Shown here piece after piece: positions 11,411 through 22,744 of a stretch of DNA of 38,183 bases. The translations under genes were made by a program, and so were the position numbers. The stretch covers positions 468,173 through 506,355 of the forward strand of contig NW_019774558.1 of the NCBI RefSeq assembly GCF_001039355.2, written 5' to 3'. Positions within the stretch are counted from its first letter, which is position 1. The number at the start of each line of letters is the position of its first letter. This stretch comes from Lingula anatina (taxonomy: Eukaryota; Brachiopoda; Lingulata; Lingulida; Lingulidae). The notes beneath the pieces are model-generated. The model ran no database searches. It was not told where the DNA came from and was given only the letters and a program-made list of their open reading frames with translations.

Positions 11411-11848
11411 TTGTTCTGTCAAAAATCATATATTCGCTTATTGTGCAGCCGATAATCATTTAGCTGATCGGCCTGAAACTTACAAAAACTTCCGATCAAC
11501 ATGGTAGACCATATTATGAGCAGCATGTTTTATCATTATTTAAACATAATATTTCAAACTAAAGTGTTTCATTTTTCAAATAAGTTCTCCGTAGAGTGCC
11601 TGCTACAATACAGATACTATGAATAACACACCAGACAGCTATTCCGAGTTTCAATAACAAACCATGTTTTCTTGTCAAGAAAGGACAGCGCCAGTCAAAG
11701 TATTTGCCCTTCTAAATGGTGGCTACCACTACTTGTGCAGATATATGAACATGTAATAATAAAGAACATAGGATTGAATGGGCACAACACAAGGCATTGA
11801 GTTTCAATGTAAAACATGGTTACAAAGTGCAAAGTCCCTCGGAATCAC

Positions 11849-11887
<39 letters not shown>

Positions 11888-13160
11888 CGATAAAGCTTTA
11901 TATAGAGGATATAACACAGCCATGGATCCATGTAGACATATATTTACAAGGTATTCTGGGATTTATCCGTAATATTTGCAACCTTAAATTCATAACTGTT
12001 CATTTATCCTTATTTTGGAGTGCATTATAGTATGAAATAGATGAAAATATTTGGCAAGTAAAAATTGGGCACACATTGCTCAACATGAGCTCGTCACTGT
12101 GGCGCCTCAGGTGTTTGCTTTTATCTTTCTTAATTCTACTGAATTTTTAATTTAATTTTCAAAAATCATTTTCATTTATATTTACATATATTTGTTTATT
12201 CATTTGTTGTGTCTGTGTGTCCATTATCAACACCTACCTACTGTATAATCTTTACCTGTTTGCATATTCATTCAGTTTACAACGTTTCCAAGAATGTAGC
12301 CTTTTTGTTTTGTTTTTTCTTTCTTTTTCCCAATACAAAATAGATTTAGTTTGCTCATTTCAAAATACATTTCTTTGTTATATGTCTTACCCTGGAGCAG
12401 TCATAACAAATTGTAATCGAGATTATTTCGTCATAACACAGCTTGCGATCTTTCAAGTTATAAGTTATAACCTTCTGGTTATAAGTAGATCGTTTTCGGG
12501 TTAAAATATTTAGACAGTTTGCACGTACATGTATACGCGTTACGATATACATGTTAATGTATACTTTGTACTATATATATGTATAAGAAATGTAGAATTA
12601 CCATTTTACATATTATAAAATAGACGAACCTGTAACCAATGCGTCGTAAGGCTTAATTACACGGTTGCATTTGCTGGGGAAAAAGCTTGCTGCATGAGAA
12701 AAAACCAAAAATATTACATTTACAATATACGGGCTGAATTCAACAGACTCGTTTCTAAGAATGAAAAACTATCAAGCCACTGATGCTTTGTATGCAAGCT
12801 GCGCAAACAAAAAACATACTGGTAGTTTGGAAATCGCTTTCCGTCACGAAGGTTTAGAAAAATAACATTTAATGACATTATTACAAAGCCCTAAAATGAT
12901 CTACCCCAAACGCCTCTCAGGTTCACGGAATCAGAAACCGCATATAAAACGTAAAAAGATATCACCAAAATCCAGAGTTTATTAATTGCCAAATTTCCGA
13001 TAATTCAAAAAGTAATATGAATGGGAGACAGTAGTTGAAAGTTCGACTTCTGTTTATGATAACTATAATTTTCGAATATTAATAATATGATTGGAATCAA
13101 ACGTGATTCTCACAGCTTCTTTTCATGTGCATATTGTTCTGATATGGACTCCAAGAAAGT
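11411..13160. other. Junction of units c and d and left part of unit d
   Basis: Up to about 11849 is the right end of unit c. A poly(T) tract of about 37 bases at 11851-11887 marks the start of the next unit. Then comes repeat sequence with the deleted second-type exon at 12.4 kb, up to exon 4 of copy 3. No other gene. Confidence 0.5.
12391..12460 (-). pseudogene. Second-type signal-peptide exon, 5' part deleted
   Basis: Only the part encoding the mature start (LCYDE) through ICYDCSR and a GTAAG donor remains. The segment with the start codon and signal peptide is missing. Confidence 0.5.
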
Positions 13161-16100
13161 TTATTGTCTGAAAAACGAGCAAAAGACCATTACAAAATGG
13201 CATGAAACTATAATTGGATTGATTATTCATCTTCTAAGAAGAATTTGGCGAGAGTAACAGGATAAACAATTAATTTGAAATTTACTTGGTTTCTGAGTAT
13301 TTTCTTACATGCGATATTTCATCCAAGTTTCACTGATGAATTACAGATAAAACTGATAGGTCCAATTAAATATCCACCACCAAACTTACTTTTGTAATCC
13401 TACAAGAGTAATTCCAAATTGAAACTTACATATACATTGTCTGAAGCAACTGAATTTTAACTTGTAGCTACACACACTGGGGAATAGAAGTGTCACCCCT
13501 ACTGAGCCAAAACTCTGAGGGAGACAAATAACTGTGGAATGATATGCTACTGGTATCATTTTATTAACATCAAATTTCACAAAAAGATTTACAATACAAC
13601 TCCATGGTACAGCGGTTTTATACTCATTAGTCACATTATAAGTAGACCGGGCATTATAACTTTGATTACTCTGATTCACGGGGTTACACTTCTATTGTTC
13701 ATTGTGTGTATATGTAACATAATCCTCATTTTAGTACGTTTCTTACCCGTCAGTTTCAGTGATATCGAAAGAGACATCCCTAGCGACATATCCATCTTTT
13801 ATTTTGTCTGTTACGGATCTCTTGTTGCGACAACGGCACTTAGTATAAACGAAACCACCTGAATCCATGCTGAAATGATAATAAAACGATTGGTTATTCT
13901 TTATCATTATGTGTGAAACAAATATAGGCTTACCTGTATACATTGAAAATTAGTATGCAAAGACCCACACATATCATTTGTACGTAATTGATGCCATAAT
14001 ATTTTGGTGATGCTACAGGTATATCTACTTAGTAATCTTTTATTGTAGTTCTCTTATCAATCATTGTCGATTCACATTTTTATTTCATGGCCAAGCAGTA
14101 AATATCTTTAAAAAAAAAACTCACTAGGGGCGCATTCAGAACAGATGATCCACGGACTAAACATGGCCAACCTTACTGCAAAAGCGATGCCGCTATATCA
14201 TGATGGTATCCCAGGCTCCAGCTATCGCTCCCGGGGCCTAGCAATTAAACCTCCGTTTACTGGAATGCTTGGAGGCGGGGAGACCATCTCGAATCACCGG
14301 CATTTCTTTTGAAGTGGGAGCGGCCATATTAAGTCGGCGGATCTTTTTTTTTTAGATTAGATTAGCGTTGATTTAGCTCTTTGAGGGAATAGCTTGAAAC
14401 AATTCCCTCTATTACCAGACTTGTGAATTACTGGACCATAATTTAATAAAATATCTAGTTGATTCATCATGTCTGTTCGGCGGCGAATTTTCTTATTCTG
14501 AATGTGTCCAGGGTTTAGCTTTTATTATTGCTGTCGTACCTGGCTAAATATCGATTAATTTATATATCATGCCTATAAGGTTTTTTTCTTAATATATTGT
14601 TATACAGTGTAGCTATAGTCACAAGATGGAAGAGATATACTAATGAAAATAGTTGAACTTACGACCACTTGGCATCGGAGACTATGGGATTACAGTTATC
14701 ATCACAGCCACCCTCGCAAGCGCAACCGAATATATTGCAGTTTTCTTTCCCACAAAAGGAACCCTGCTTCTGAAACAAGATTCATTAACCCCGACTAAAT
14801 ATGTAGAATATTGATAAAACAGAACATTTCTGCAAAATTTCCCGGAGAACAATAAAATTAACAGATGTCAATAAAGAATGGTCCATCCAGGTACACGTTT
14901 GATTGACTTGTTAATATAAGCCCGTGTCTGATAAGACAGACAAACTTCTCTTACAATGCTTGTCCCAGGTTGTGATTTTAGACATGCCCTTCAAGAAATC
15001 GACGCCCCGAGGCACGTGTTTTTTTTTACTGTTTTTCCAGTCATGCCCATCGTAAACACTGTGTTGTCAAGTAAGATGAAGCGTCTGGTACAAAGTGGCG
15101 TCTCGAGGTCATGAAGGGATTAGCGTTACGATTTACTGCACATTTAAAGTGTTCAAAATTTACGCAACCGCTTGGGTTTAAATTTACAACACCTATTTTT
15201 CACATAATATCGCACCTATGTGAATGATTTGAAAGTTTTGGCTTTCATACTTTTTCTACAGTGACCATTCAAATTTGAAAAAGATCTATTTCCTGTCGAT
15301 TCCTTGAAGGGCAAGTCTACCGTACAGAAGTAAAAATTATCCCTATATAAGTCACTGCCTTGATTGACACTACGGTAAAACAAGGTACGGTAGCTATAGT
15401 TAATATTTCCTTGATGTGCATATTAGCAGGTAAATTGTGCAAAGTGCGAAGTTTAAAAAAATAATGCGTCCCTATGCATCTTTAAATCCCATTCTTATAC
15501 CTACAGGTAGATCGATCGAGCAGGATCGACCCATCTCCGAGGGGTTTGGCGATAAATTACATCCAGCTTTAGCGGCTCTGAGGTTTGACACGCCTATTTT
15601 AAGCTGTCGGGATAATAAACCATTATTTAGAAGCTTTACTAGACGTGTCAGACATCTAAGCCGCTTAACTCGAACGCAATTTAGAGAGAATCCCTTCGGA
15701 GATGGATCGATCATGCTAGATCGATCTACGCATGGGAAAGGGGTCTTAGATAGCCTTTAATATTGATATAATATAAATATTATCTTACCTGTGAACAATC
15801 GTAACAAAATAGTTTTGAGACTCCTCTATTGCAGCAGATACCATGCGATTCTTTAATGATGAAAGCCGTTAGACTGATTGCAATCAAAAAAGCAACAAGG
15901 TTACCAGCCATTATCTGAAACAGAAAAACGACGACGGAGTCTTGTTATTTCATCAAGCAACAGTGAATGGAAACAATTGTGTCATATACAGTCGATTATT
16001 GTCACAAAATATCAAATGACGAAGCATGCTAAGAAAACAAAATGCCTCTTTACCTGTAACCTAACCCTCTGAGCTACAATGTGAGTGTAATTTAAATGAA

Positions 16101-16208
16101 GCTCTTGCAAACTGAAATAAAATAATGCTTCTCACCACTATTACCGCTTCAAATTAAGCAATTGGTGGTAACTACTGGCTCCAGTTCCTGTGTAACGCAA
16201 TAATGATG
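13161..16208 (-). CDS. Diedel-like secreted cysteine-rich protein, copy 3 (intact, spliced, 119 aa)
   Basis: Coding exons are 15789-15911, 14663-14769, 13747-13869 and 13161-13167; the 5'UTR exon is about 16136-16208. Phases agree and the total is 120 codons including TAA. Signal peptide MAGNLVAFLI... ends near ESHG. The mature part starts ICC. Exon 2 reads KQGSFCGKENCNIFGCACEGGC followed by DDNC, more acidic than the other copies. Exon 3 begins MDSGGFVYTKCRCRNKRS, two codons longer than in copies 1 and 5 and with a different start. Exon 4 gives Gly-Gln-stop. Intron 1 carries a small MITE (15507-15729) that copy 4 shares, and exon 1 is also closest to copy 4, so copies 3 and 4 look like sisters. 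Intron 3 holds another MITE at 13471-13708. Confidence 0.74.
13471..13708. mobile_element. MITE (CACACAATGG family) in intron 3 of copy 3
   Basis: Imperfect terminal inverted repeats around CACACACTGG...AGAAGTGTCACCCC and GGGGTTACACTTCT...CATTGTGTG. It splits sequence that is continuous in copy 4 (GTAGCTACATG...). Same family as 33632-33898, inserted in the opposite orientation. TA-type target site. Confidence 0.65.
14127..14511. mobile_element. Fold-back MITE (GCGCATTCAGAA family) in intron 2 of copy 3, interrupted
   Basis: Same ends and inverted arms as the copy at 3.7 kb. An extra segment of about 125 bp (about 14346-14472, starting with a T-run) interrupts the right arm; it is not found in the other copies and was not identified. 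Confidence 0.65.
15507..15729. mobile_element. MITE (GATCGACCCATCTCCGA family) in intron 1 of copy 3
   Basis: Inverted ends GTAGATCGATCGAGCAGGAT and GTAGATCGATCTAGCATGAT, each followed by CGAyCCATCTCCGA. Internal palindromic segments around TTTAGCGG. Open frames on both strands here are by-products of the palindrome. Confidence 0.65.
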
Positions 16209-16230
16209 TAATTGGCACGGCAGATTAAGC

Positions 16231-16237
16231 CTTTATA
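16231..16237 (-). promoter_or_regulatory. TATA box of Diedel-like copy 3
   Basis: TATAAAG on the minus strand; the context matches the other copies. Large fold-back elements begin about 250 bp upstream (16486), separating this promoter from its ancestral upstream sequence. Confidence 0.55.
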
Positions 16238-16489
16238 ATGACATGGACATTCTGCAAAAGCTATTAGGATATACTGGATGCAAATAAGGTATGAAAGCAA
16301 AACACCCAACATTCTTTGTATTCATACCAGCAGCATTTCGAATAAATTAAAAAAACAAAAGAGTCGTTTAAAAAACGTGTTTCATACTGGAGGTAATTCA
16401 CGCAAGTCATTGCTGCATTCGGAGTGTTATATGCGTTTTAAAGTTATTAAACAGCAGCTTATTGTGTATTATCAGCCTAATTAAAGCTT

Positions 16490-18571
16490 GGGTCACACTG
16501 CGCTTGCATTTGCCAACCTCTTTGCAGCCTCAGTCGCAAGGAGGTTGCCATAGGTTTTAAAGTGGTCGCTTAAGGTTGCTAATAGGTGGCCTGCGATCGT
16601 TGACACATGAAGGCCATTTTTTGTTCACCGACAACCAGTGCGACTTAAGATGAAAATTATCGGTATCCTAAAGGTTGCCTATCGGTCTCTTCTTGGTTGT
16701 CAGTAGGTTGCTATAACCAGTAGCATAAATTTTGCAACTGCACGGTCGATTGAGCGTATTTAGTCGACTGGTCGCTTTCAAGTTTTTTACCAGTCGCAAG
16801 TAGTCGGCAGCAGGTCGCTAGAAGGTTGCAGTTGTAACTGCATGGTCGATTGACGGTCTTTAGTATCTTGGTCGCTAACAGGTTTTTTTACCGATCGCAG
16901 GCGTTCGAAAATATGTCGCATGAAGGTTGCAAGCGACTGCAATAAAATAGGCGTAGGATGGCGGTCTATTTGGGCAAAGACATTTTTCATAATTTGTTAT
17001 GTAAGCCTTCTAATTATCAAGGTCATAAATTATAATATTTTAGAAGAAGAAAACATAAATTGCATTTGTTGGCAATATTTTATACCAATTGCCAAGGCTT
17101 TCATATACCAGGTATTTCACACTTACGAAACCAAAAAAAAAAAAATGTGGTGATAAAAGCAATGTACGATTTTTTGACGCTACGTTTATTTATTTTATCA
17201 TTTTGCGAAAATCATAGGTAAAACCTCAATTATATATCGCTGTATGTTATTTAAAATTTGCAAAGCCATGTTATCAGAGTACACAATGGAACAAATACAC
17301 GAATGCAGAGAAACGGAAAATAAAAGCAATTTAATCAGCAAGGTATAACTGCTATTTTATATCATAATTTCAACAATCAAAATTATCCACAAATAATTGA
17401 ACAAATCGTTAAATGTGTCCAATAGACTTAAATAAAAATAGTTTCAACACAAACAATTTAACATCTTTCCAGTGCTTTGTATCCTCACTACAAGGATGAG
17501 AGTGTAAAAAGCATGACTTGACACGATTTAATTACGTTGTATTGTAAGTGGCAAACGCCTAGGGTTAAAAAGAAAAAGGGAAAACCACACATTCGGTTGC
17601 AAATCAGTTGCAAAGCAGTCGGCGACCTGTTAGCAACCGGCTGGATACCACAAGTAGGTTTTTCGGTCGCCAGGAGGTTATCGGTGCTGCACCGAAAACC
17701 GGCGCAACCGGATATTAATCCAGCGTTCATTTGGAAACCACTTTGCGAGTTGTTGCAACCGGTCACCGACCTTTTTGCAACCGGTGATAGTTGCAAGTCG
17801 CAAAGAGGTTTTTTGTTCAGTGTGACCGTAACTGAACAGGCCTTGCGACCTCAAAGAGACCAAGTATTTGACCAAGAAAATATTAAAGAGTATTATGAGA
17901 TTAATAAGGATTAAAACGTATGCAAGTTTATGTTTTTATTACAGCACTGGTTTCGTTAGGTGAGGGTGTAGTCTTTTCAAAGGTTCACAAAACATTGTTG
18001 GTTCTATTTTTAGGAAGGAAATGAAAACTTCCCGATTTTCATGACGAAGTTTTTTCATCAAATGTTTGTAATCGCCTTACAAGGGGCGTCTTGCAATCCA
18101 CGGGTTTTCGAGTTTTTTTACTCGTTTTACTTATTAGGTAATCAAAGTCAATGGTTATAGCAGTCCCGTCTTTTTGAAAAGGAGTCATTTTACTAGAACA
18201 TTTTTGTCTTTTGAGAGGGGAATTTATGGGAAAGCAGCTACAAGTTGGCAACATATATGTTCTGTGCGACTTTGCTGCTACTAGTTGACAAGCGATTGCT
18301 ACAGTCATGCAACCGGTTTTCGGTCACCAAGTGGTTGCAGACAGGTTGTGTATCGCTCGGCAAACAGTGTGCGGCTGGCAACCAATAACTTGAAGATGGT
18401 CTATAAGAGGTTGCAGACCCCATACTGCAACCTTGTTGCAACCGGTTTGCGACTGCTTGCCGACCAAAATTGGCCATAGCTTCTTAATTAGCTTGCAAAG
18501 TGATCGCAAGCGACCGCCAGATTTTGTGGTTGCAAAAAGGTTGCAAAAAGGTCGCAAGCGCAGTGTGACCC
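16490..18571. mobile_element. Non-autonomous fold-back element 1
   Basis: Perfect 18-bp terminal inverted repeats GGGTCACACTGCGCTTGC at both ends. The interior is full of short GGTTGCAA / TTGCAACC and GGTCGC motifs in both orientations at each end, with a unique AT-rich centre (about 16.97-17.57 kb). No transposase. Open frames at 17.5-18.5 kb are by-products of the inverted motifs. It seems to be inserted into the left end of element 2. Confidence 0.75.
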
Positions 18572-19721
18572 GGTGTAACATGAAAATCTGACTCCCATGA
18601 AAATGTGACTCCCCAGTCAGATTTTCATTATGAAAATGTGACTCCCCAGTCAGATTTTCATAATGAAAATCTGACTCCCCCCATGAAAATTTGACTCCCC
18701 CTCCACAAAACTTCATACATCTTATTTTATTTGAGTATATATCTGTGATCTTGTAGTATGTAAAATGGATGATACGTTGGCACATTTTTAGTAGTTTGCA
18801 GTGAAAATTTTAATGAAAAAATAAGAAAATTAAAATTGAGCAAATAATGAAAATCTGACTCCCCCATGAAAATTTTATTTATGAAGATTTGTGGCAGGGG
18901 AGTCAAATTTTCATGGGGGAGTCAGATTTTCATTATGTGCACATTTTTAATTTTCTCGTTTTTTTATTAAAATTCTCACTGCAAACTACAAAAAATGTGC
19001 CAATGTATCAACCATTTTACATGCTACAGGATCACAGTCATATACTCAAAATAAAATAAGATTTATGAAGTTTTGTGGAGGGGGAGTCAGATTTTCATTA
19101 TGTGCTCATTTTTAATTTTCTTATTTGTTCATTAAAATTCTCACTGCAAACTACAAAAATGTGCCAATGTATCAACCATTTTACATGCTACAGGATCACA
19201 GTCATATACTCAAAATAAAATAAGATTTATGAAGTTTTGTGGAGGGGGAGTCAGATTTTCATTATGTGCTCATTTTTAATTTTCTTATTTGTTCATTAAA
19301 ATTCTCACTGCAAACTACAAAAATGTGCCAATGTATCAACCATTTTACATACTACAAGATCACAGTCATATACTAAATTAATTAGAGATTAATGCATGTT
19401 TTTTTGTAGGGGAGTCAAATTTTCATAGGGGAACCACATTTTCATTATGTGCACATTTTTAATTTTTCTTTTTTTATGAAAAATTTCACCTGCAAACTAC
19501 AAAAAAATGCCAATGTATCATCCATTATGCATACTACAAAATCATAGCCATTTACTCAAATAAAATGAGATTAATGAATGTTTTTTTGGGGGGAGTCAAA
19601 ATTTCATAGGGGGAGTCACATTTTCATTATGAAAATCTGACTGGGGAGTCAGATTTTCATAATGAAAATCTGACTGGGGAGTCACATTTTAGGGGAGTCA
19701 GATTTTCATGGTACACCGGCC
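18572..19721. mobile_element. Non-autonomous fold-back element 2
   Basis: Begins GGTGTAACATGAAAATCTGA and ends with its near-exact inverse at 19692-19721 (..TCATGGTACACCGGCC). The interior has many GAAAATCTGACTCCCC motifs in both orientations and a tandem array. TTAAA flanks the whole 16486-19721 block on both sides (16481-16485 and 19722-19726), and the uninterrupted site is seen in other units near 5225. Confidence 0.72.
18880..19650. repeat. Tandem array with a 164-bp period inside element 2
   Basis: GTCATATACT recurs at 19037, 19201 and 19365, exactly 164 bp apart, with high identity between monomers. Each monomer includes GGGGGAGTCAGATTTTCATT. An inverted monomer lies at about 18660-18860, making a long hairpin. 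Confidence 0.8.
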
Positions 19722-19726
19722 TTAAA

Positions 19727-22700
19727 ATCGCCCCTGATCAAAAGCCATTCAGTCAGCACACTAGTGCCCGAACTAGCTGGAAAAACCCCTTTGTATCAGT
19801 ATAGTCAAATTAAGGCACAGAGAGTTGTTCATAATATATTAGTATATTGAGACCTGGCGACTCAAAAATGTTTAAAAGAAAATGCTGGAAAAGGGGAATC
19901 TTTAACAAAAAATGTCGTGATAGAAATATTCAGGCAGAATCGTCACCAAAGTCTCGTTCTGACTAGGTCACCATGGCTTGAAAGGTGAAAGCTAAGTTTA
20001 TGTAAGAACACACCGTGCTCGGTTTGCAAGGTTGCAAGCCAGAAAATCGTTTTACTGATGCATGGAGTCATGCACATGCGGGACGTTCACCAATGTACCG
20101 GTAATATACACAAACCAGCTGCCTGGACTGAATATGTGTACAATTAATTGTGCCAGGTGTCAAAGGAATGGTACAATGAAGTCCACTTTGAACCGTAGTC
20201 CGCTTCCCCATTACTTTGTACAGGTGGCATTCGGCCCATACACCTGTACTAACCCCAACCTTACGACTATCCCTAACCTGTACTGATCATATGGAACCGG
20301 TGTACAGGAATGGAGGTCCGCTAAGAACCCTAGTCCGCTTCCCATTACTTTTTACAGGTGCTATTTGTCCTTTATATGCTAACCCTAACCTGCAGTAATC
20401 ATATGGGAGCCCGGACTTCCATTACTAAACTTTGCATTCCTGTTACACCGAACTTCCATTTCTAGGACATTCCAGTCACACTTTACAACCTAGGCAGATC
20501 TTTGTCAGTATATGCTGGAATACAGTTTCTATAAATAGCACATCAGACATCCATTCTGAGTAACAATAACAAACCATGTTTTCTTGTCAAGAAAGGACAG
20601 TGCCGGTCAAAGTATTTGCCCTTCTAACTGATGGCTACCACTACTTGTGCAGGTAGATGAATATGTAGTAACAAAGGGAAGTTTGGCGTAGTCAAACGTT
20701 TATTTATGGCGACGGTCTAATACTTCACAAATTTGCTTGTAGCCTCGGATTCTATGCTACACAATTTGTTAACATTTTGCTTTAGCCTCGGATTCAACGC
20801 TGCATCTGTTGTGATCAGACACCCTGTCCAATCACGGACGAGGGTTTCACTTAGGTTCGCGCCTCAGCGTTTAACCAAACGAGCGTTACTATTCCTTCTC
20901 ACTCTGCTTTATGCAAGTTTCTATATAGTGTATACAATTGTCAGAATAACTTTGTAGCCGGTTACGGATTCAGCAGATACATTAGGTTGGGACATTTTGC
21001 CTCTTTGCAACCCCACAATTTGAAATGTGTGCACTATTTGTTTATAATTTAAATGTAGATACTTCTGGCGCACACATAATGTTTATATCATCTATCAACA
21101 ATATTCAATGTTTATTAATAATATACTTTATTTCTTTTTATTAATGGGACTTCCAATAAAAGCGGCCATCATCGGCCAAATTTCAAACATCACACTTGAG
21201 TTTGTTCCATTCTTTTAAAGGACAGATCCTATTTCTTACATCAACTTAGATCAAGGAGACATAAAAAACAGGATTGAACGGGCACAACACAAGGCATTGA
21301 GTTTCAATGCAAAAAATGGTTACAAGTTACAAAGTCCATCGGATACACGTTTTTTTTTTTTTTTTTTGATAAAGCTTTATATATAGGCTACAACACGTCC
21401 ATGGATCCATGTAGACACATATTTAAAGGGTATTCTGGGATTCATCCGTGTAATATTTGAAATCTTTAATTCATCACTGTTCATTTATCTGTATTTTGGA
21501 GTGCATTATAGTATAAAATAGATGAAAATATTGGGCAAGTAAAAATTGTGCACACATTGCTCAACATGAGCTCGTCACTGTGGCGCATCAGATGTTTAAT
21601 TTTATCTTTATTTATTTTACTGAATTTTTAATTTAATTTTTAAAAATCATTTTCATTTATATTTACATATATTTATTTATTTATTTGTTGTGTCTGTGTG
21701 TCCATTATCAACACCTACCTACTGTATAATCTTTACCTGTTTGCATATTCATTCAGTTAACAACATTTTCAAGAATGTTGCCTTTTTGTTTTTTTTTCTT
21801 TCATTTTGCCAATTTTCACTTACAAAATAGATTTAGTTTGCTCATTTCAAAACACATTTGTACAGTATGTTATATGTTATACATGTATGTCTTATCCTGG
21901 AGCAGTCATAACAAATTGCTACCGAGATTATTTCGTCATAACACAGCTTGGATCCTTCAATAATAAAAGCCGTTACACAGGCTGCGACCAGTAAATGAAC
22001 AAGGTACATGTAAGCAGCGATTATCTAAATTTAACACAGTGTCTTTAGATAGAATTATGCGGTTTAAATTTAGTCCAGGTGAAAGTATGTCGTGTTCGGG
22101 TAAAAACATTTGTTTGCACGTACACGTGTTAAGATGTACATGTTCAAGTATAATTTGTACTGTACATGTATAAAAGATGTAGAATTACCATTTTACCTAT
22201 TATAATATAGACGTACATGCTACAAATGTGTCGCAAGGCTTAATTACGTTTGCTGGGGGAAAAGTTTGCTGAGAAAAACCGAATGTTTACGCTTAAAACA
22301 TACGGGCTGATTTTAACAGCCTCGTTTTTATGAATGGAAAACTCAAGTCTAATCAAGCCATTGATGCTTTGTTTGCAAGCTGCACAACCCAAAAACATAC
22401 AGGTAGTTCGGAAATTGCTTTTCCGCAAGAAAGTTTAAAAAAATAACATTTAATGACATAATTACAAAGCCCTAAAATGATCTACCCCAAATGCCTCTCA
22501 GTTTCACGGAATCAGAAAATGTATATAAAACGTACACAGATATCACCAAAATCCGGAGTTTATTAATTGGCAAATTTCCGATATTTTAAAACGTAATGTA
22601 TATGGGAGCTACTAGCTGAATATTCGACTTCTATTGACGAAAATTATAATTTTAATAATATTATTGGAATCAAACATGATCCTCGCAGGCTCTTTTCACG

Positions 22701-22744
22701 TGCATATTACTTTGTCGCTTGACAATTCAGGACTCCAAGAAAGT
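19727..22744. other. Right part of unit d and left part of unit e
   Basis: 19727-20670 is unit sequence, but the U6 gene is missing; instead 20160-20460 holds a local repeat with ACCCTAACCTG and CCGCTTCCC motifs. 20675-21255 is an insertion unique to this unit, with an internal repeat (TAGCCTCGGATTC twice). A poly(T) at 21350-21367 starts unit e. No gene recognised. Confidence 0.45.
21896..22021 (-). pseudogene. Second-type signal-peptide exon, start and donor lost
   Basis: Homologous over the whole exon, but the ATG is changed to ATC (22019-22021) and the donor GTAAG to ATAAG. The LCYDE and ICYDCSR segments are still readable. Two separate lesions make this copy dead. Confidence 0.55.

Noticed and set aside
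15437-15760. 107-codon plus-strand frame with an antisense partner.
   Set aside because: It coincides with a palindromic MITE; open frames on both strands are expected from the palindrome.
17488-18785. Open frames of 80-153 codons on both strands at 17.5-18.8 kb.
   Set aside because: They follow the inverted GTTGCAAC and GAAAATCTGACTCC motifs of the fold-back elements and resemble no protein.
18880-19650. Evenly spaced repeats considered as a CRISPR array.
   Set aside because: The whole 164-bp monomer is repeated with no unique spacers, in eukaryotic DNA, inside a transposon-like element.
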